This document shows, piece after piece, positions 40,531 to 50,389 of a stretch of 64,000 bases of DNA; within the stretch, counting starts at the first letter, position 1; each line of letters begins with the position of its first letter. The stretch is from Mesostigma viride (Eukaryota; Streptophyta; Mesostigmatophyceae; Mesostigmatales; Mesostigmataceae): positions 1,282,649 to 1,346,648 of the forward strand of contig RPFO01000359.1 in assembly GCA_009746045.1 (NCBI GenBank). The letters are read 5' to 3'. Below the pieces are notes generated by a model, which searched no databases, was not told the origin of the DNA, and was given only the letters and a program-made list of their open reading frames with translations. The position numbers were made by a program, and so were the translations under genes.

Positions 40531-41056
40531 TATAGTGACATTTTCTGTTTTAGCGGGCATTTTTCTGAAAACACGTCTGACGCAATAACTTGAGCTAGAC
40601 TTGTCGGAATGACCGGGACTTGGAACACTGCTGTCCCCCTGTTAGCCGGAATTTTTGTTGATTTTGTGGCCTTATCGGAAGTGTTTATGATATGTTTATT
40701 CTCAATGTCCGGTAAAAAATGACCTGTTTTGCGGGAAAATTAATAACTGTTCAAGGTTTTGCCATTTCCATGATGTAAATAGCTCAGCAAGCTACAAACT
40801 CAGGGAACTATATGACCTTGATTTTTGGTAGCCAACAAATAAGTGCATTGGCTGGGGCATACCCAGCCCTAATTAGCGTCTTTTGCTATTTATAGCGCAT
40901 TATTGGCGTATATATGGGGGTAGTACCCCCAACAAGTGCATGGACAACTCACTAGAGATGTTATTTAGTGCCCCCAATCATAATTCAGCATTGTGCAAAT
41001 GAATTTCAAGTGATATTAGCATATGTCAAATTTTAAGGTTTTTGGGGTGCCACCTC
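40531..41056. other. unassigned AT-rich DNA
   Basis: No gene or repeat recognised. A short phrase near 40,584-40,613 (GAGCTAGACTTGTCGGAATG) repeats one at 40,238-40,257. Confidence 0.35.
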
Positions 41057-41102
41057 CCCTTAATTAATTAATTAATAACACGCGACACCGTCACGTGAGC
41101 AT
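41057..41102. repeat. TTAATTAA-rich dispersed repeat S, copy 3
   Basis: TTAATTAATTAATTAATAACACG followed by CGTCACGTGAGCATAA, matching 33,711-33,762. It directly precedes another LINE-C fragment. Confidence 0.6.
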
Positions 41103-41480
41103 AAAGCGAGCATAGTCCACCACGATACACAAAAAGGCAGGTGCTCCCTTTGAGAGGGGAGCCCCACCTTCACAACAATCCACCTGGGCTGACTCAGTCT
41201 GACCCATACCGCAAATGGCCTGATTCAACCTACCTATTTCATATTCATGTACACAAGGCACTGCATTTCCAGCTCTGCTCGGCTTGACAAAGATTAAACA
41301 TGCAAAGATCACCAAGTACGTTGACAGAACGCAACCTTGGCAGGCTTCTGCTTGTAGCGGGCATAACGGGGTGTAGCCGCGTTAAGCACAAACCGAGGTG
41401 GAAACCCCTTCGTACAGCTTGCGGATGATAGCAATAAAGGAGGTGGACACAGAGGCGCGGCCAGGGATACACTATAGAGC
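41103..41480 (-). pseudogene. LINE-C reverse transcriptase fragment, second copy
   Basis: The minus strand reads FIAIIRKLYEGVSTSV, then a stop, then TPLCPLQAEACQGCVLS, and further on FLCIVVDYA. These are the same RT blocks as at 35,622-35,945, with stops and frame changes. It is a decayed copy. Confidence 0.65.
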
Positions 41481-42239
41481 GTCCCAGTAGACAGAATTAG
41501 AGGTGTTCCTGATGGTCAGGCGTTTCTGATGTTCGGGCCGACAAGCATGCCTCCAAGCTGCATGGAGAAACAGGACGAGTCCAAAAGCAACATGCACATT
41601 TTGCAGGTGAAACACCATCCATGCAACATGAACTCCACCCAATATCAAACATCCATGCAGAGCCAGCGATGCTCTCTTTCGAACATAAACTTGGCAACCA
41701 GCCAGTTCAAGGAACACCAGCAACCATCTTCAGTGCATTTTCCTTGTCCGATACCTTTGCGCACAGCCACAATTACGAACCAAAACACCACCTCAGAACA
41801 TGGGCGCTAAGCATAAACAAGCATGTTCTGGCCTCTGTTGCACGCCTTTTGAATCATAGCTTAGGCTGTGCTCTAGTGCAGGCATACTCATGAGGAGCCC
41901 TACATGAGCCTTGGGCAAACGTGCACAATGCAGATAAACACATGAACATTATAGGCATGATGATGACCACAGTCAATCGTGTGAGTGCAGTTCAGTAATG
42001 ATGAAACCTTCCCGGGCTCTTCGGGAAGAAGGGGGAGAAAAATTCCCCTTCATAACCGGAAGTTCCCTTGGGGCAACGCCAGGACTTGATCGAGGAACAG
42101 CGAAAGTTCAGCACGCAACTACAAGGTTCATGCACAAGCCTTTTTGTTAGCAGATGACAAGACACACGCAGGCCTTGGATTGTCAATGGGAACAAGGCCT
42201 AGTGCAAGGCCCAGAGATTTGATGCTCTGCTTGTGCAGG
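41481..42239. other. unassigned DNA
   Basis: Open frames at 41,529-41,810 and 41,621-41,893 (plus) have no recognisable domain. A short hairpin CCCGGGCTCTTCGGG lies near 42,012. Confidence 0.35.
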
Positions 42240-42321
42240 CAGCGACCAGAAAAAGCCCTTGGCGGTGCGGAGACAAAGGCTAAGCGGTTCTTCGCACAGA
42301 GGCGCTTAGTTAATTATATAT

Positions 42322-44624
42322 ATTAAAAATATAATTACTTACAGCAGAGTGAAATCACTCAAACCAAAGCAAACGCCCAGCTATAAACCTATATACAGAG
42401 CCATGTCAAAGCTCTATACTACGAAGTACGATAAGACCAATGGAAACGCCTAACGGGAGGAACCTAATAGCCCTGCTGCACCGCAAAATCAGCCCGCGTA
42501 CGGCGGAGCATGATGTCCGCCATGGCCCGAGTCAGCGCCACCGACAAGCGCTGACGCCAATATGACGTCCAGGTCCGCGCCGACCATGGGGCCCGCTGGC
42601 CCTCCAGGTCCAGCCGGTCCTCCCGGAGCCGGCAACACTCCTTGAAGAAGGCGGAGGTCAGGGGCCCCATGGCCCCAAACTCCTCCAGGACAAAGGGCAC
42701 CACACGATGGTGCCCGACGTCGCCGTAGGCCAGGAGCTTGGCCCGCTCCGCCCGGTCCGCCGTGTAACCTGCCGTGAGGGAGGCCCCAGCCACGTGGCTA
42801 AGAGCCAAGGGCCGCGCCACCGAAACGTCAATAAGCAGATGCCGGCCACCCCCCTCAAAGTCCAGCACCACGATGTCAGGCCGGTGGTTGGGGGAATAGA
42901 AGGCAGCGCCATCCGCATCCTCGGACCGGATGTTCGCGTGGGGGAAAACCGACCGAATCATGGCGAGCACCACCGTCAGGAGGACAGTGTGCAAATACAA
43001 ATACCAATTCTGATTCTGTTGGCCCCCCATGCAGGCAAGGTAGTGAGTCCCCGTGGGATCCAGCGGCTGCCCACAGCTACCACAAGGCCGCCCGGCCGGA
43101 ACAAGAGGCTGCGGGGCAAATAGCTGGTGCCGGAGCGCCACCGAGTAGTGGCTGGGAGCCAAGGCGAATGGGGGGGCCATGGGAAGAGCACGAAGGTACG
43201 CCGAGCCCACACTCCGCAAGGAAAGCGAGAACAGCCACGCACGTCCCTGGGCGTTGAGGTCCGCGAAAAGAGCAATCCAATCAGCCGTGTGCAGAATACC
43301 CGCGTAGGTTTTCTGGTGTTTATCGATGACGCGAGCAGGGAATGCGGCGGGAGATTGAACGGAGGCGACCGAGGGAGTGCCGCGAGGGAGGTGGCGCTGT
43401 ACCGCCTGAGCGGCACGGACGGGAGAACAGGCCTGCTGGATCTCAGCATAGGCCTCCTGGATGGCGGTGACGAAGGGCAAAGGGCTGCTGGGGTCCAGGA
43501 GGTCAGGCGCTGCCGTTGCCAAAAGGGGCAGGAGCCGGCAGCTTTCCGCCCACGACTGAGCGACGGAGCCCAAAAAGGCTGCTGGGGCCAGCCGGGCGGC
43601 ACGAGTCAGACCGCAGCCACCCATCCGTGCAGGCAGGGAGGCAATGCGAATAGCATGTGGCGGGAGGTCGGGGCCCGGGACCAGCTGCGCCAAGGCCGAC
43701 TGGATGCGTTCGTCGTGGCCCTCGGCGGCCAGCCGGACCTGAGACGGAAGAGCGCCCCGGAGCCAGTGAACGACGCGAGGGTGAGCGCAAAACCACAGAA
43801 GCAGACCCTTGGTCTGCGAATCATGAAGGCGCGCAATCAAGGGCAGTACCTCAGTGCGTGCCTCGAGGGCGGCCCGCAGAGCATCGATGACAAACGCGGG
43901 GTCGCCAACCGGAACGCCGAGGACATCCAACCCATGGAGGCGCTCGTCCCGGCCCAAGAGCTGGGGCGGAAAGCCGGAGCAATCACCTTGGGGCGAGTAC
44001 ACCGCGCACTTGGCAAGGGTCAACTGGAGGTTGATGTCGGCCACCGCGGTCTGCAGTGCCAGCAGAGCCGCGGTGGTGTCCGGCACAGGGCCCAGCAGGT
44101 AGATATCATCCAAGTAGGCCTGAATAGCGACCGCCGGGTGGGCAGCATGGACCGCTTGGAGGCAACCCTGGAGGGGGGCGGCAAAGTACAGGGGTCCCAG
44201 GGGGTCCCCTTGCTGGGTGCCCGACCGCGACAGCAGGCCGCCGCGAGTGCCGTCCTCCATGATGTGAACCAGTTGGCCGGGCTGGCCGTAGCACACGGCT
44301 GTCCAAGCGTACAAGTCCTCGAAGGACTCCATGACGGCCGCAAACATGCTGGCGCGGGACAGACTGTTGAACGCGTTGTGGCAGTCGACCTTGACGACAG
44401 CGTGGGTGGGGTGGGCCTCGAGGTAGGCCTGCACCGAATGGATGAGGATATCCGCCCCGCCTGGAGTCGTCACCCCCAGCTGGGCCGCCACCGAGGTCTC
44501 ACCCGCTGCGAGGGGCGGGCAGAAAAAGGCACGGAGCTCGGGCGCCTTTTGGCGGCAGATCACTTTGCCCACGAGCTTGCGGAGCACCTCACCGCAGGCG
44601 ATCGGGCGCACCTTGCCCTCGGGG
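42322..44624 (-). mobile_element. LINE-B copy E, 5'-truncated with intact frame
   Basis: Flanked by direct repeats of AGTTAATTATATA (from 42,308 and from 44,625). The 3' tail is the same ...GCTGTAAGTAATTATATTTTTA as in copies B and C. The 5' end lies just before RPIACGEVLRKL of the RT, so the N-terminal RT motifs and zinc fingers are missing. A small 7-bp insertion near 42,423 distinguishes it from copy C. Confidence 0.9.
42464..44611 (-). CDS. LINE-B reverse transcriptase and restriction-like endonuclease
   Basis: 715 uninterrupted codons; the first Met is internal, because the element is 5'-truncated. RT: RPIACGEVLRKLVGK at the start, VVKVDCHNAFNSLSRAS (catalytic Asp near residue 76), GTQQGDPLGPLYFAAP (131-146), QAYLDDIYLLG (YLDD at 166-169), SPQGDCSGF and VLGVPVGDP. 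Then MGGCGLTRAARLAPAAF, a CCHC knuckle CGSCGQPLDPTGTHYLAC, and the nuclease core HRPDIVVLDF...LLIDVSVARPL. The run of seven G at 43,170-43,176 keeps the frame that is lost in copies B and C (six). RT blocks 0-2 and DNA-binding fingers are absent, so self-mobilisation is unlikely. Confidence 0.9.
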   Translation of the reverse strand: MRPIACGEVLRKLVGKVICRQKAPELRAFFCPPLAAGETSVAAQLGVTTPGGADILIHSVQAYLEAHPTHAVVKVDCHNAFNSLSRASMFAAVMESFEDLYAWTAVCYGQPGQLVHIMEDGTRGGLLSRSGTQQGDPLGPLYFAAPLQGCLQAVHAAHPAVAIQAYLDDIYLLGPVPDTTAALLALQTAVADINLQLTLAKCAVYSPQGDCSGFPPQLLGRDERLHGLDVLGVPVGDPAFVIDALRAALEARTEVLPLIARLHDSQTKGLLLWFCAHPRVVHWLRGALPSQVRLAAEGHDERIQSALAQLVPGPDLPPHAIRIASLPARMGGCGLTRAARLAPAAFLGSVAQSWAESCRLLPLLATAAPDLLDPSSPLPFVTAIQEAYAEIQQACSPVRAAQAVQRHLPRGTPSVASVQSPAAFPARVIDKHQKTYAGILHTADWIALFADLNAQGRAWLFSLSLRSVGSAYLRALPMAPPFALAPSHYSVALRHQLFAPQPLVPAGRPCGSCGQPLDPTGTHYLACMGGQQNQNWYLYLHTVLLTVVLAMIRSVFPHANIRSEDADGAAFYSPNHRPDIVVLDFEGGGRHLLIDVSVARPLALSHVAGASLTAGYTADRAERAKLLAYGDVGHHRVVPFVLEEFGAMGPLTSAFFKECCRLREDRLDLEGQRAPWSARTWTSYWRQRLSVALTRAMADIMLRRTRADFAVQQGY

Positions 44625-44870
44625 AGTTAATTATATATTACTAGTAGTATCAAAAGAGCTTGGTGGTGCGGAGACAAAGGCTAAGCTGACTTTTACACAG
44701 AGGCGCTGAATTAAATATATATTACTAGTAGAATTAAAAGCCCCTGGCTGTGCGGAGACCAAGGTTAAGCTGTTTTTAACATAGCGGCGCTTAATTAATG
44801 ACATATTACTAGTAGTATTAAAGGAGCGTGGTGGTGCGGGTTAAGGCTAAGCTGACATTGCGTAGAAATT

Positions 44871-45942
44871 ACCCTTTAAAAACGATGTGGATAGATAGGG
44901 AAAAATAGCTGCCGGCAAGTTGTATTTGGTCAATGCGTGCCGGATGACATCGAGTTAAATTAACTGTATAATATCGGAACCTTTCCAGCACTGCGCAACA
45001 AAGTTCCAAATATTTTCCCAGAGAGAAACTGTTGGTTGGCATCCTCACCGCGTTAAGTTCATGGACTTCTTGCGGAACAGATTCTGATATTATTTAGTTG
45101 AAGAGTAGTAATATTTAGTTGAACTAAGCTCATAGCGCTGCATGGGTTGTGATCCTGGGGTCGCGAGCAGCAGGCCGGGAGAAAAAAAGAGCCACCCCAC
45201 ACAAGCTTCTTGATCATGTGTGTGGATGGCTAGTCCGCTTGGGGCGTAATCTCTGTGAATGCAAGTCACCCAGCCAGTGCACTCCATGACCTCATCCTGA
45301 CTGCAACACGAGATATTGCAAGGAAAGAAAACCGACAATGAGGGAATGATAATGAACGTATTTCCAAAAGGCTGCACTCAGGCAGCGTCCCGTCCTATCA
45401 CTACCATGTACTCCACGGCACTGTGTTACGGCCCAGTACTTCAAGAACATAACAATTGCGTGTCAATTATCATATATATTTTCTAGCGGGGAATTCGCGG
45501 TAACCTTTACCTCCGCGTAATTGTTCTATCCTTTCTATAGTATGCTTTGCGTAGTTTAGCGTATTTCGAATAGTTTCAGAGCCACCGGGAATTGTTTAAA
45601 GTACCGGCCGTGGCGGGGTACGGTAGTTATGCGCCACGGTAGACGTTTCTATAGTGCACGGTACTGCAAGTCCGTGGGCTTTCGGGACTTGCGTGATATT
45701 GTATCGTCGGTCGCACGTAACGTAACGTTGGTTAGTTACGCCGACGACATCAACGGTGTAGTTCTGTCCGATTCCGTGGTCAGTTACAAACCGGAACTTG
45801 GACCGTCGATTGTGGGTGCGGCGCACCACTGAACATGTTTTGTGTGCGGCGCGATGCGTTAGTATCAAGCCATGTGGCGCGCGGACAAGCAGCTGGGCTG
45901 CATGGCACTGCTTGGCCGCACCACAAGCCACGAAGTTAATGG
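44871..45942. other. unassigned DNA
   Basis: No gene or element end recognised. An open frame at 45,596-45,931 (minus) has no known domain. An AT-rich stretch lies near 45,465-45,600. Confidence 0.35.
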
Positions 45943-46213
45943 GGCGTGTCTACGTCCATTACTGTTCTCTCGGTTGAATTAATAAGCTATGGCTTTCATC
46001 TTGAGCACTTAACACCCAATTGCATTTATTCGGAATATGCCTGTGTGAATAATTCCGACGCGCCTTAAGAAGGCACTACACCGTTAGAACCTTGCCATTT
46101 GTAGGCAGGATTAGAATGGAAACTGGAAGGCCGGTCACTAGGTTTAATGATTCCCGTATGCACAGTAGATCTTAACAGGTCCGACTTTGCATAATTCGGG
46201 GGGCACGTAACTC
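45943..46213 (+). repeat. dispersed repeat R, uninterrupted copy
   Basis: Same sequence as 323-543 joined to 4,332-4,388, with several differences: CGTGTCTACGTCC... through TTCCCGTATGCACAGTAG... to GGGGCACGTAACTC. It serves as the unoccupied reference for the C1 insertion. Confidence 0.75.
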
Positions 46214-46532
46214 ACTGGTGGGACGCATCATGGCATGCTGGCTGTCGTACCTGTGGCTAAACAGGAAATGGCACAGTAGATATGTGGCATCCATCACAGA
46301 CAGAGATAACAAGAGGTACTGTCCACATTTCTGATCCAACGACAACTTGCATGGACATACCGCCCTTACAGAAACAGTTCGTATATTGAGTTTCTGCTAG
46401 CCACCAATGCACGTGCCGCGTTTCAGCTGTTTGCCACGTGCTTATGCATGCAGATAGCGAAAAGAACCATCACGGCAGATGAATCTCACCGCAGTGGCAG
46501 CGGTGACGGCTGCCGGTGATTCAGGCACGCTC
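46214..46532. other. probable 3' flank of the ankyrin gene
   Basis: Lies directly downstream of the ankyrin-gene stop codon on the minus strand and so may hold its 3' UTR. No polyadenylation signal is assigned with confidence. Confidence 0.35.
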
Positions 46533-46619
46533 CTACCGCGCCGTAGTGTGTTGCTCAAGAAAGCGAACCACTTTAAGCTCATTCCCTTCCCTGGCCACGT
46601 CGAGTGCTGTCTTGCCATT
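46533..46619 (-). CDS. ankyrin-repeat gene, terminal exon
   Basis: The minus strand reads NGKTALDVAREGNELKVVRF then LEQHTTAR and a TAG stop (46,533-46,535), a final degenerate ankyrin repeat. It is preceded by a pyrimidine-rich acceptor CTTTGCCCCTACAG ending at 46,620. The exon starts in phase 0, which matches the phase-0 donors of the upstream 99-nt ankyrin exons. Ankyrin repeats are helix-turn-helix protein-binding modules; the partner is unknown. Start codon and 5' exons lie beyond 64,000, outside the window. Splicing is inferred from sequence only. Confidence 0.75.
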   Translation of the reverse strand, partial: NGKTALDVAREGNELKVVRFLEQHTTAR

Positions 46620-46769
46620 CTGTAGGGGCAAAGATAGAGTTAGGCCAGGGAGTCATGCAGCACGCCATTGACCGTTTCCCACCCAACGCCCGCCGCATGT
46701 AATGGCGAACTGATATTAGAATGGTGTGCAAGCAACCGCGCCACAGGAGTGAGAAATGCACTATACGAT

Positions 46770-47225
46770 GTACCTGCCTTTTTTTGTGCATGCAACAAGC
46801 CAGGTAATGGAAGGGGTGCAGTGTACACGTTGCCTGCTTCTGGCAGGCATGCAACAACCCAAGCACTGAGTGGTGCACTATATGCTGCAGCCGCTTCTGG
46901 TGTGCATCCAACAATAAAAGCAAAAAATGAGGCACTATACTCCGTGACTGTTTCTGGTGTGCATGAAAAAAACCAAGCACACGCACTAAGTGAGGTGATA
47001 TACAGGGTATCCGTTTCTGGAGTGGATGCGAAAACCCAAGTAACAGGCGAGGCACTGTCCCCTTTTCCGGTGTGCATGCAACGACACAAGCACTGAGCAA
47101 GGCACTTTACGCTGTTCCTGTTTCCAGTGCGCATTCAACAACATAAGGAGTGAGGACTTAAACTCTATAGCCACTTCTGGTGTGCATGCAACAACACAAG
47201 CAACAAAAAAGGTACTATACGATAC
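46770..47225. repeat. degenerate ~57-bp tandem repeat in the last intron
   Basis: The landmark CTTCTGGTGTGCATGCAACAA recurs in variant form near 46,838, 46,894, 46,951, 47,014, 47,063, 47,121 and 47,173, giving spacing of about 52-63 bp. Units also share GCACTATAC. It lies in the putative last intron of the ankyrin gene and is unrelated in sequence to the 33-bp minisatellite. Confidence 0.7.
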
Positions 47226-47312
47226 TAGTCCGCTTCAATATTTTGGAGTCCTGACCTACCAGAGAAACAGTTTCTTTACAAATTAGTTTCAGGGCCCAGA
47301 GGGGTTAAGTCG

Positions 47313-47438
47313 GCACACAATTAGAACCACTTGCAAGCAGGATTAGAATGGAAGCTGAAAGGCTGGTCACTAGGTTTAATGCAGATTCCCGTATGCACGG
47401 TAGATCTTAACAGGTCCGACTTTGCATAATTCGGGCGT
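47313..47438 (+). repeat. dispersed repeat R, partial copy
   Basis: Contains AATTAGAACCACTTGCAAGC through GCATAATTCGGGCGTAACT. It abuts the first unit of the 33-bp minisatellite. Confidence 0.7.
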
Positions 47439-48190
47439 AACTGCGCGATGCTATAGTGACCCCACGCTGTGACACGCGCGATACTACAGTGACCCCACGC
47501 TGCGCCACGCGCGACACTATAGTGACCCCACGCTGGGACACGCGCGATACTATAGTGACCCCACGCTGCGCCACGCGCGACACTATAGTGACCCCACGCT
47601 GCGCCACGCGCGATGCTATAGTGACCCCACGCTGCGACCCGCGCGATACTATAGTGACCCCACGCTGCGCCAGGCGCGATGCTACAGTGACCCCACGCTG
47701 CGACACACGCGATACTATAGTGACCCCACGCTGCAACCCGTGCGGTGCCATAGTGACCCCACGCTGCGACACAAGTCACGCTATAGTGACCCCACGCTGC
47801 GACACGCGCGATACTATAGTGACCCCACGCTGCGACACCCACAACACTATAGTGACCCCACGCTGCGACACGCGCGACACTATAGTGACCCCACGCTGCG
47901 ACACGCGCGACACTATAGTGACCCCACGCTGGGACACGCGCAACACTATAGTGACCCCACGCTGCGCCACGCGCGATACTATAGTGACCGCACGCTGCGC
48001 CACGCGCGACACTATAGTGACCCCACGCTGCGACACGCGCGACACTATAGTGACCCCACGCTGCGACACGCGCGATACTATAGTGACCCCACGCTGCGCC
48101 ACGCGCGATACTATAGTGACCCCACGCTGCGACACGCGCGACACCATAGTGACTCAACGCTGTGCCACGCGCGGTGCTATAGTGACCCCA

Positions 48191-48584
48191 CGCACGCGAC
48201 AACCCAAGTAGTAAGGGATGGGTGTATGCATCAACAGGAGTCAATCATGCTTGCGTTGGGGTAGATGGGCACGCAACCGTGTACGGCATGGTTGCGGATC
48301 CGTGGGATGGCCAGGCTGCTGACTTTGTCACAAACTAGCTGCTGCAACTTGTTTCTGTCTCAACTCGAAGTCAGAAGTCCACCATGGTGGTAATTGGCGC
48401 ATTTAGCAGTGTCACAATGACTGTTAAGCATTGTTAGAACAGAAAGTGAAATACACAACAAAGGTTCCTTGACAATGGAGGCAGGGGGCTTGGCACAACG
48501 GTGTGCAGACATCTGGCAATGAGCGTTAAGGATAACGGGATTAAAATATTAGTTCAAGCCACTTAAGCCTGCGACACGCGTGTA
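48191..48584. other. unique spacer between minisatellite blocks
   Basis: Starts with the recurrent block end ACGCGACAACCCAAGTAGTA and continues into sequence not repeated in other spacers. No ankyrin exon is present. Confidence 0.5.
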
Positions 48585-50389
48585 GTGAACCCTCGGTGCG
48601 ACACGCGCGACACTATAGTGACCCCACGCTGCGACACGCGCGATACTATAGTGACCCCACGCTGTGACACACGCGGTGCTATAGTGACCCCACGCTGCGC
48701 CACGCGCGATACTATAGTGACCGCACGCTGCGACACGCGCGACACTAGAGTGACCCCACGCTGTGACACACGCGACACTATAGTGACCCCACGCTGCGAC
48801 ACACGTCACGCTATAGTGACCCCACGCTGCGACACGCGCGGTGCTATAGTGACCGCACGCTGCGACACGCGCGACACTATAGTGACCCCACACTGCGACA
48901 TGTGAGACACTATAGTGACCCCCATGTTGCGACCCACGCGGTGCTATAGTGACCCCACGCTGGGACACGGGCGACACTATAGTGACCCCACGCTGCGCCA
49001 CGCGCGACACTATAGTGACCCCACGCTGCGACACGCGCGACACTATAGTGACCCCACGCTGCGCCACGCGCGACACTACAGTGACCCCATGCTGTGACAC
49101 GCGCGACACTATAGTGACCCCACACTGCGCCACGCGCGGTGCTATAGTGACCCCACGCTGCCACACGCGCGATGCTATAGTGACCCCACGCTGCGACACG
49201 CGCGACACTATAGTGACCCCACGCTGGGACACGCGCGACACTATAGTGACCCCACGCTGCGACACCCACAACACTATAGTGACCCCACGCACGCGACAAC
49301 CCAAGTAGTAAGGGATGCACTAATTGCGGAGACAGGTCGGGGGTCGCACCGGCTGGGACACGCGCGATACTATAGTGACCCAACGCTGTGACACACGCGG
49401 TACTATAGTGACCCCACGCTGGGACACCAGCGCTACTATAGTGACCCCACGCTGCGCCACGCGCGATACTATAGTGACCGCACGCTGCGCCACGCGCGAT
49501 ACTATAGTGACCCCACGCTGGGACACGCGCGACACTACAGTGACCCCACGCTGGGACACGCGCGATACTATAGTGACCCCACGCTGCGCCACGCGCGATA
49601 CTATAGTGACCCCACGCTGCGACACGCGCGACACTATAGTGACCCCACGCTGCGACACGCGCGATACTATAGTGACCCACGCTGCGACACGCGCGACACT
49701 ATAGTGACCCCACGCTGCGCCACGCGCGACACTATAGTGACCCCACGCTGCGACACGCGCGACACTATAGTGAACCCACGCTGCGCCACGCGCGATACTA
49801 TAGTGACCCCACGCTGCGACACGCGCGATACTATAGTGACCCACGCTGCGACACGCGCGACACTATAGTGACCCCACGCTGCGACACGCGCGACACTATA
49901 GTGACCCCTCGCTGCGCCACGCGCGATACTATAGTGACCCCACGCTGCGACACGCGCGACACTATAGTGACCCCACGCTGCGACACGCGCGATACTATAG
50001 TGACCCCGCGCTGCGCCACGCGCGACACTATAGTGACCCCACGCTGCGACACGCGCGATACTATAGTGACCCCACGCTGCGACACGCGCGATACTATAGT
50101 GACCCCACGATGCGACACTACAGTGACCCCATGCTGCCACACGCGCGACACTATAGTGACCCCACGCTGCGACACGCGCGATACTATAGTGACCCCGCGC
50201 TGCGACACGCGCGACACTATAGTGACCCCACGCTGCGACACGCGCGATACTATAGTGACCCCACGCTGCGACACGCGCGATACTATAGTGACCCCACGCT
50301 GCGACACGCGCGACACTATAGTGACCCCACGCTGCGACACGCGCGATACTATAGTAACCCCACGCTGCGACACGCGCGATACTATAGTG

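Larger units (their letters stand above)
42240..44870. repeat. 84-bp tandem repeat, split by LINE-B copy E
   Basis: Units share TTAATTATATATTACTAGTAG, a GGTGGTGCGGAGACAAAGGC box and a CACAGAGGCGC end. The CTAGTAG landmark falls at 44,641, 44,725 and 44,809, an exact 84-bp period. A further unit lies at 42,240-42,320. LINE-B copy E sits in the AT-rich part of a unit. Confidence 0.8.
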
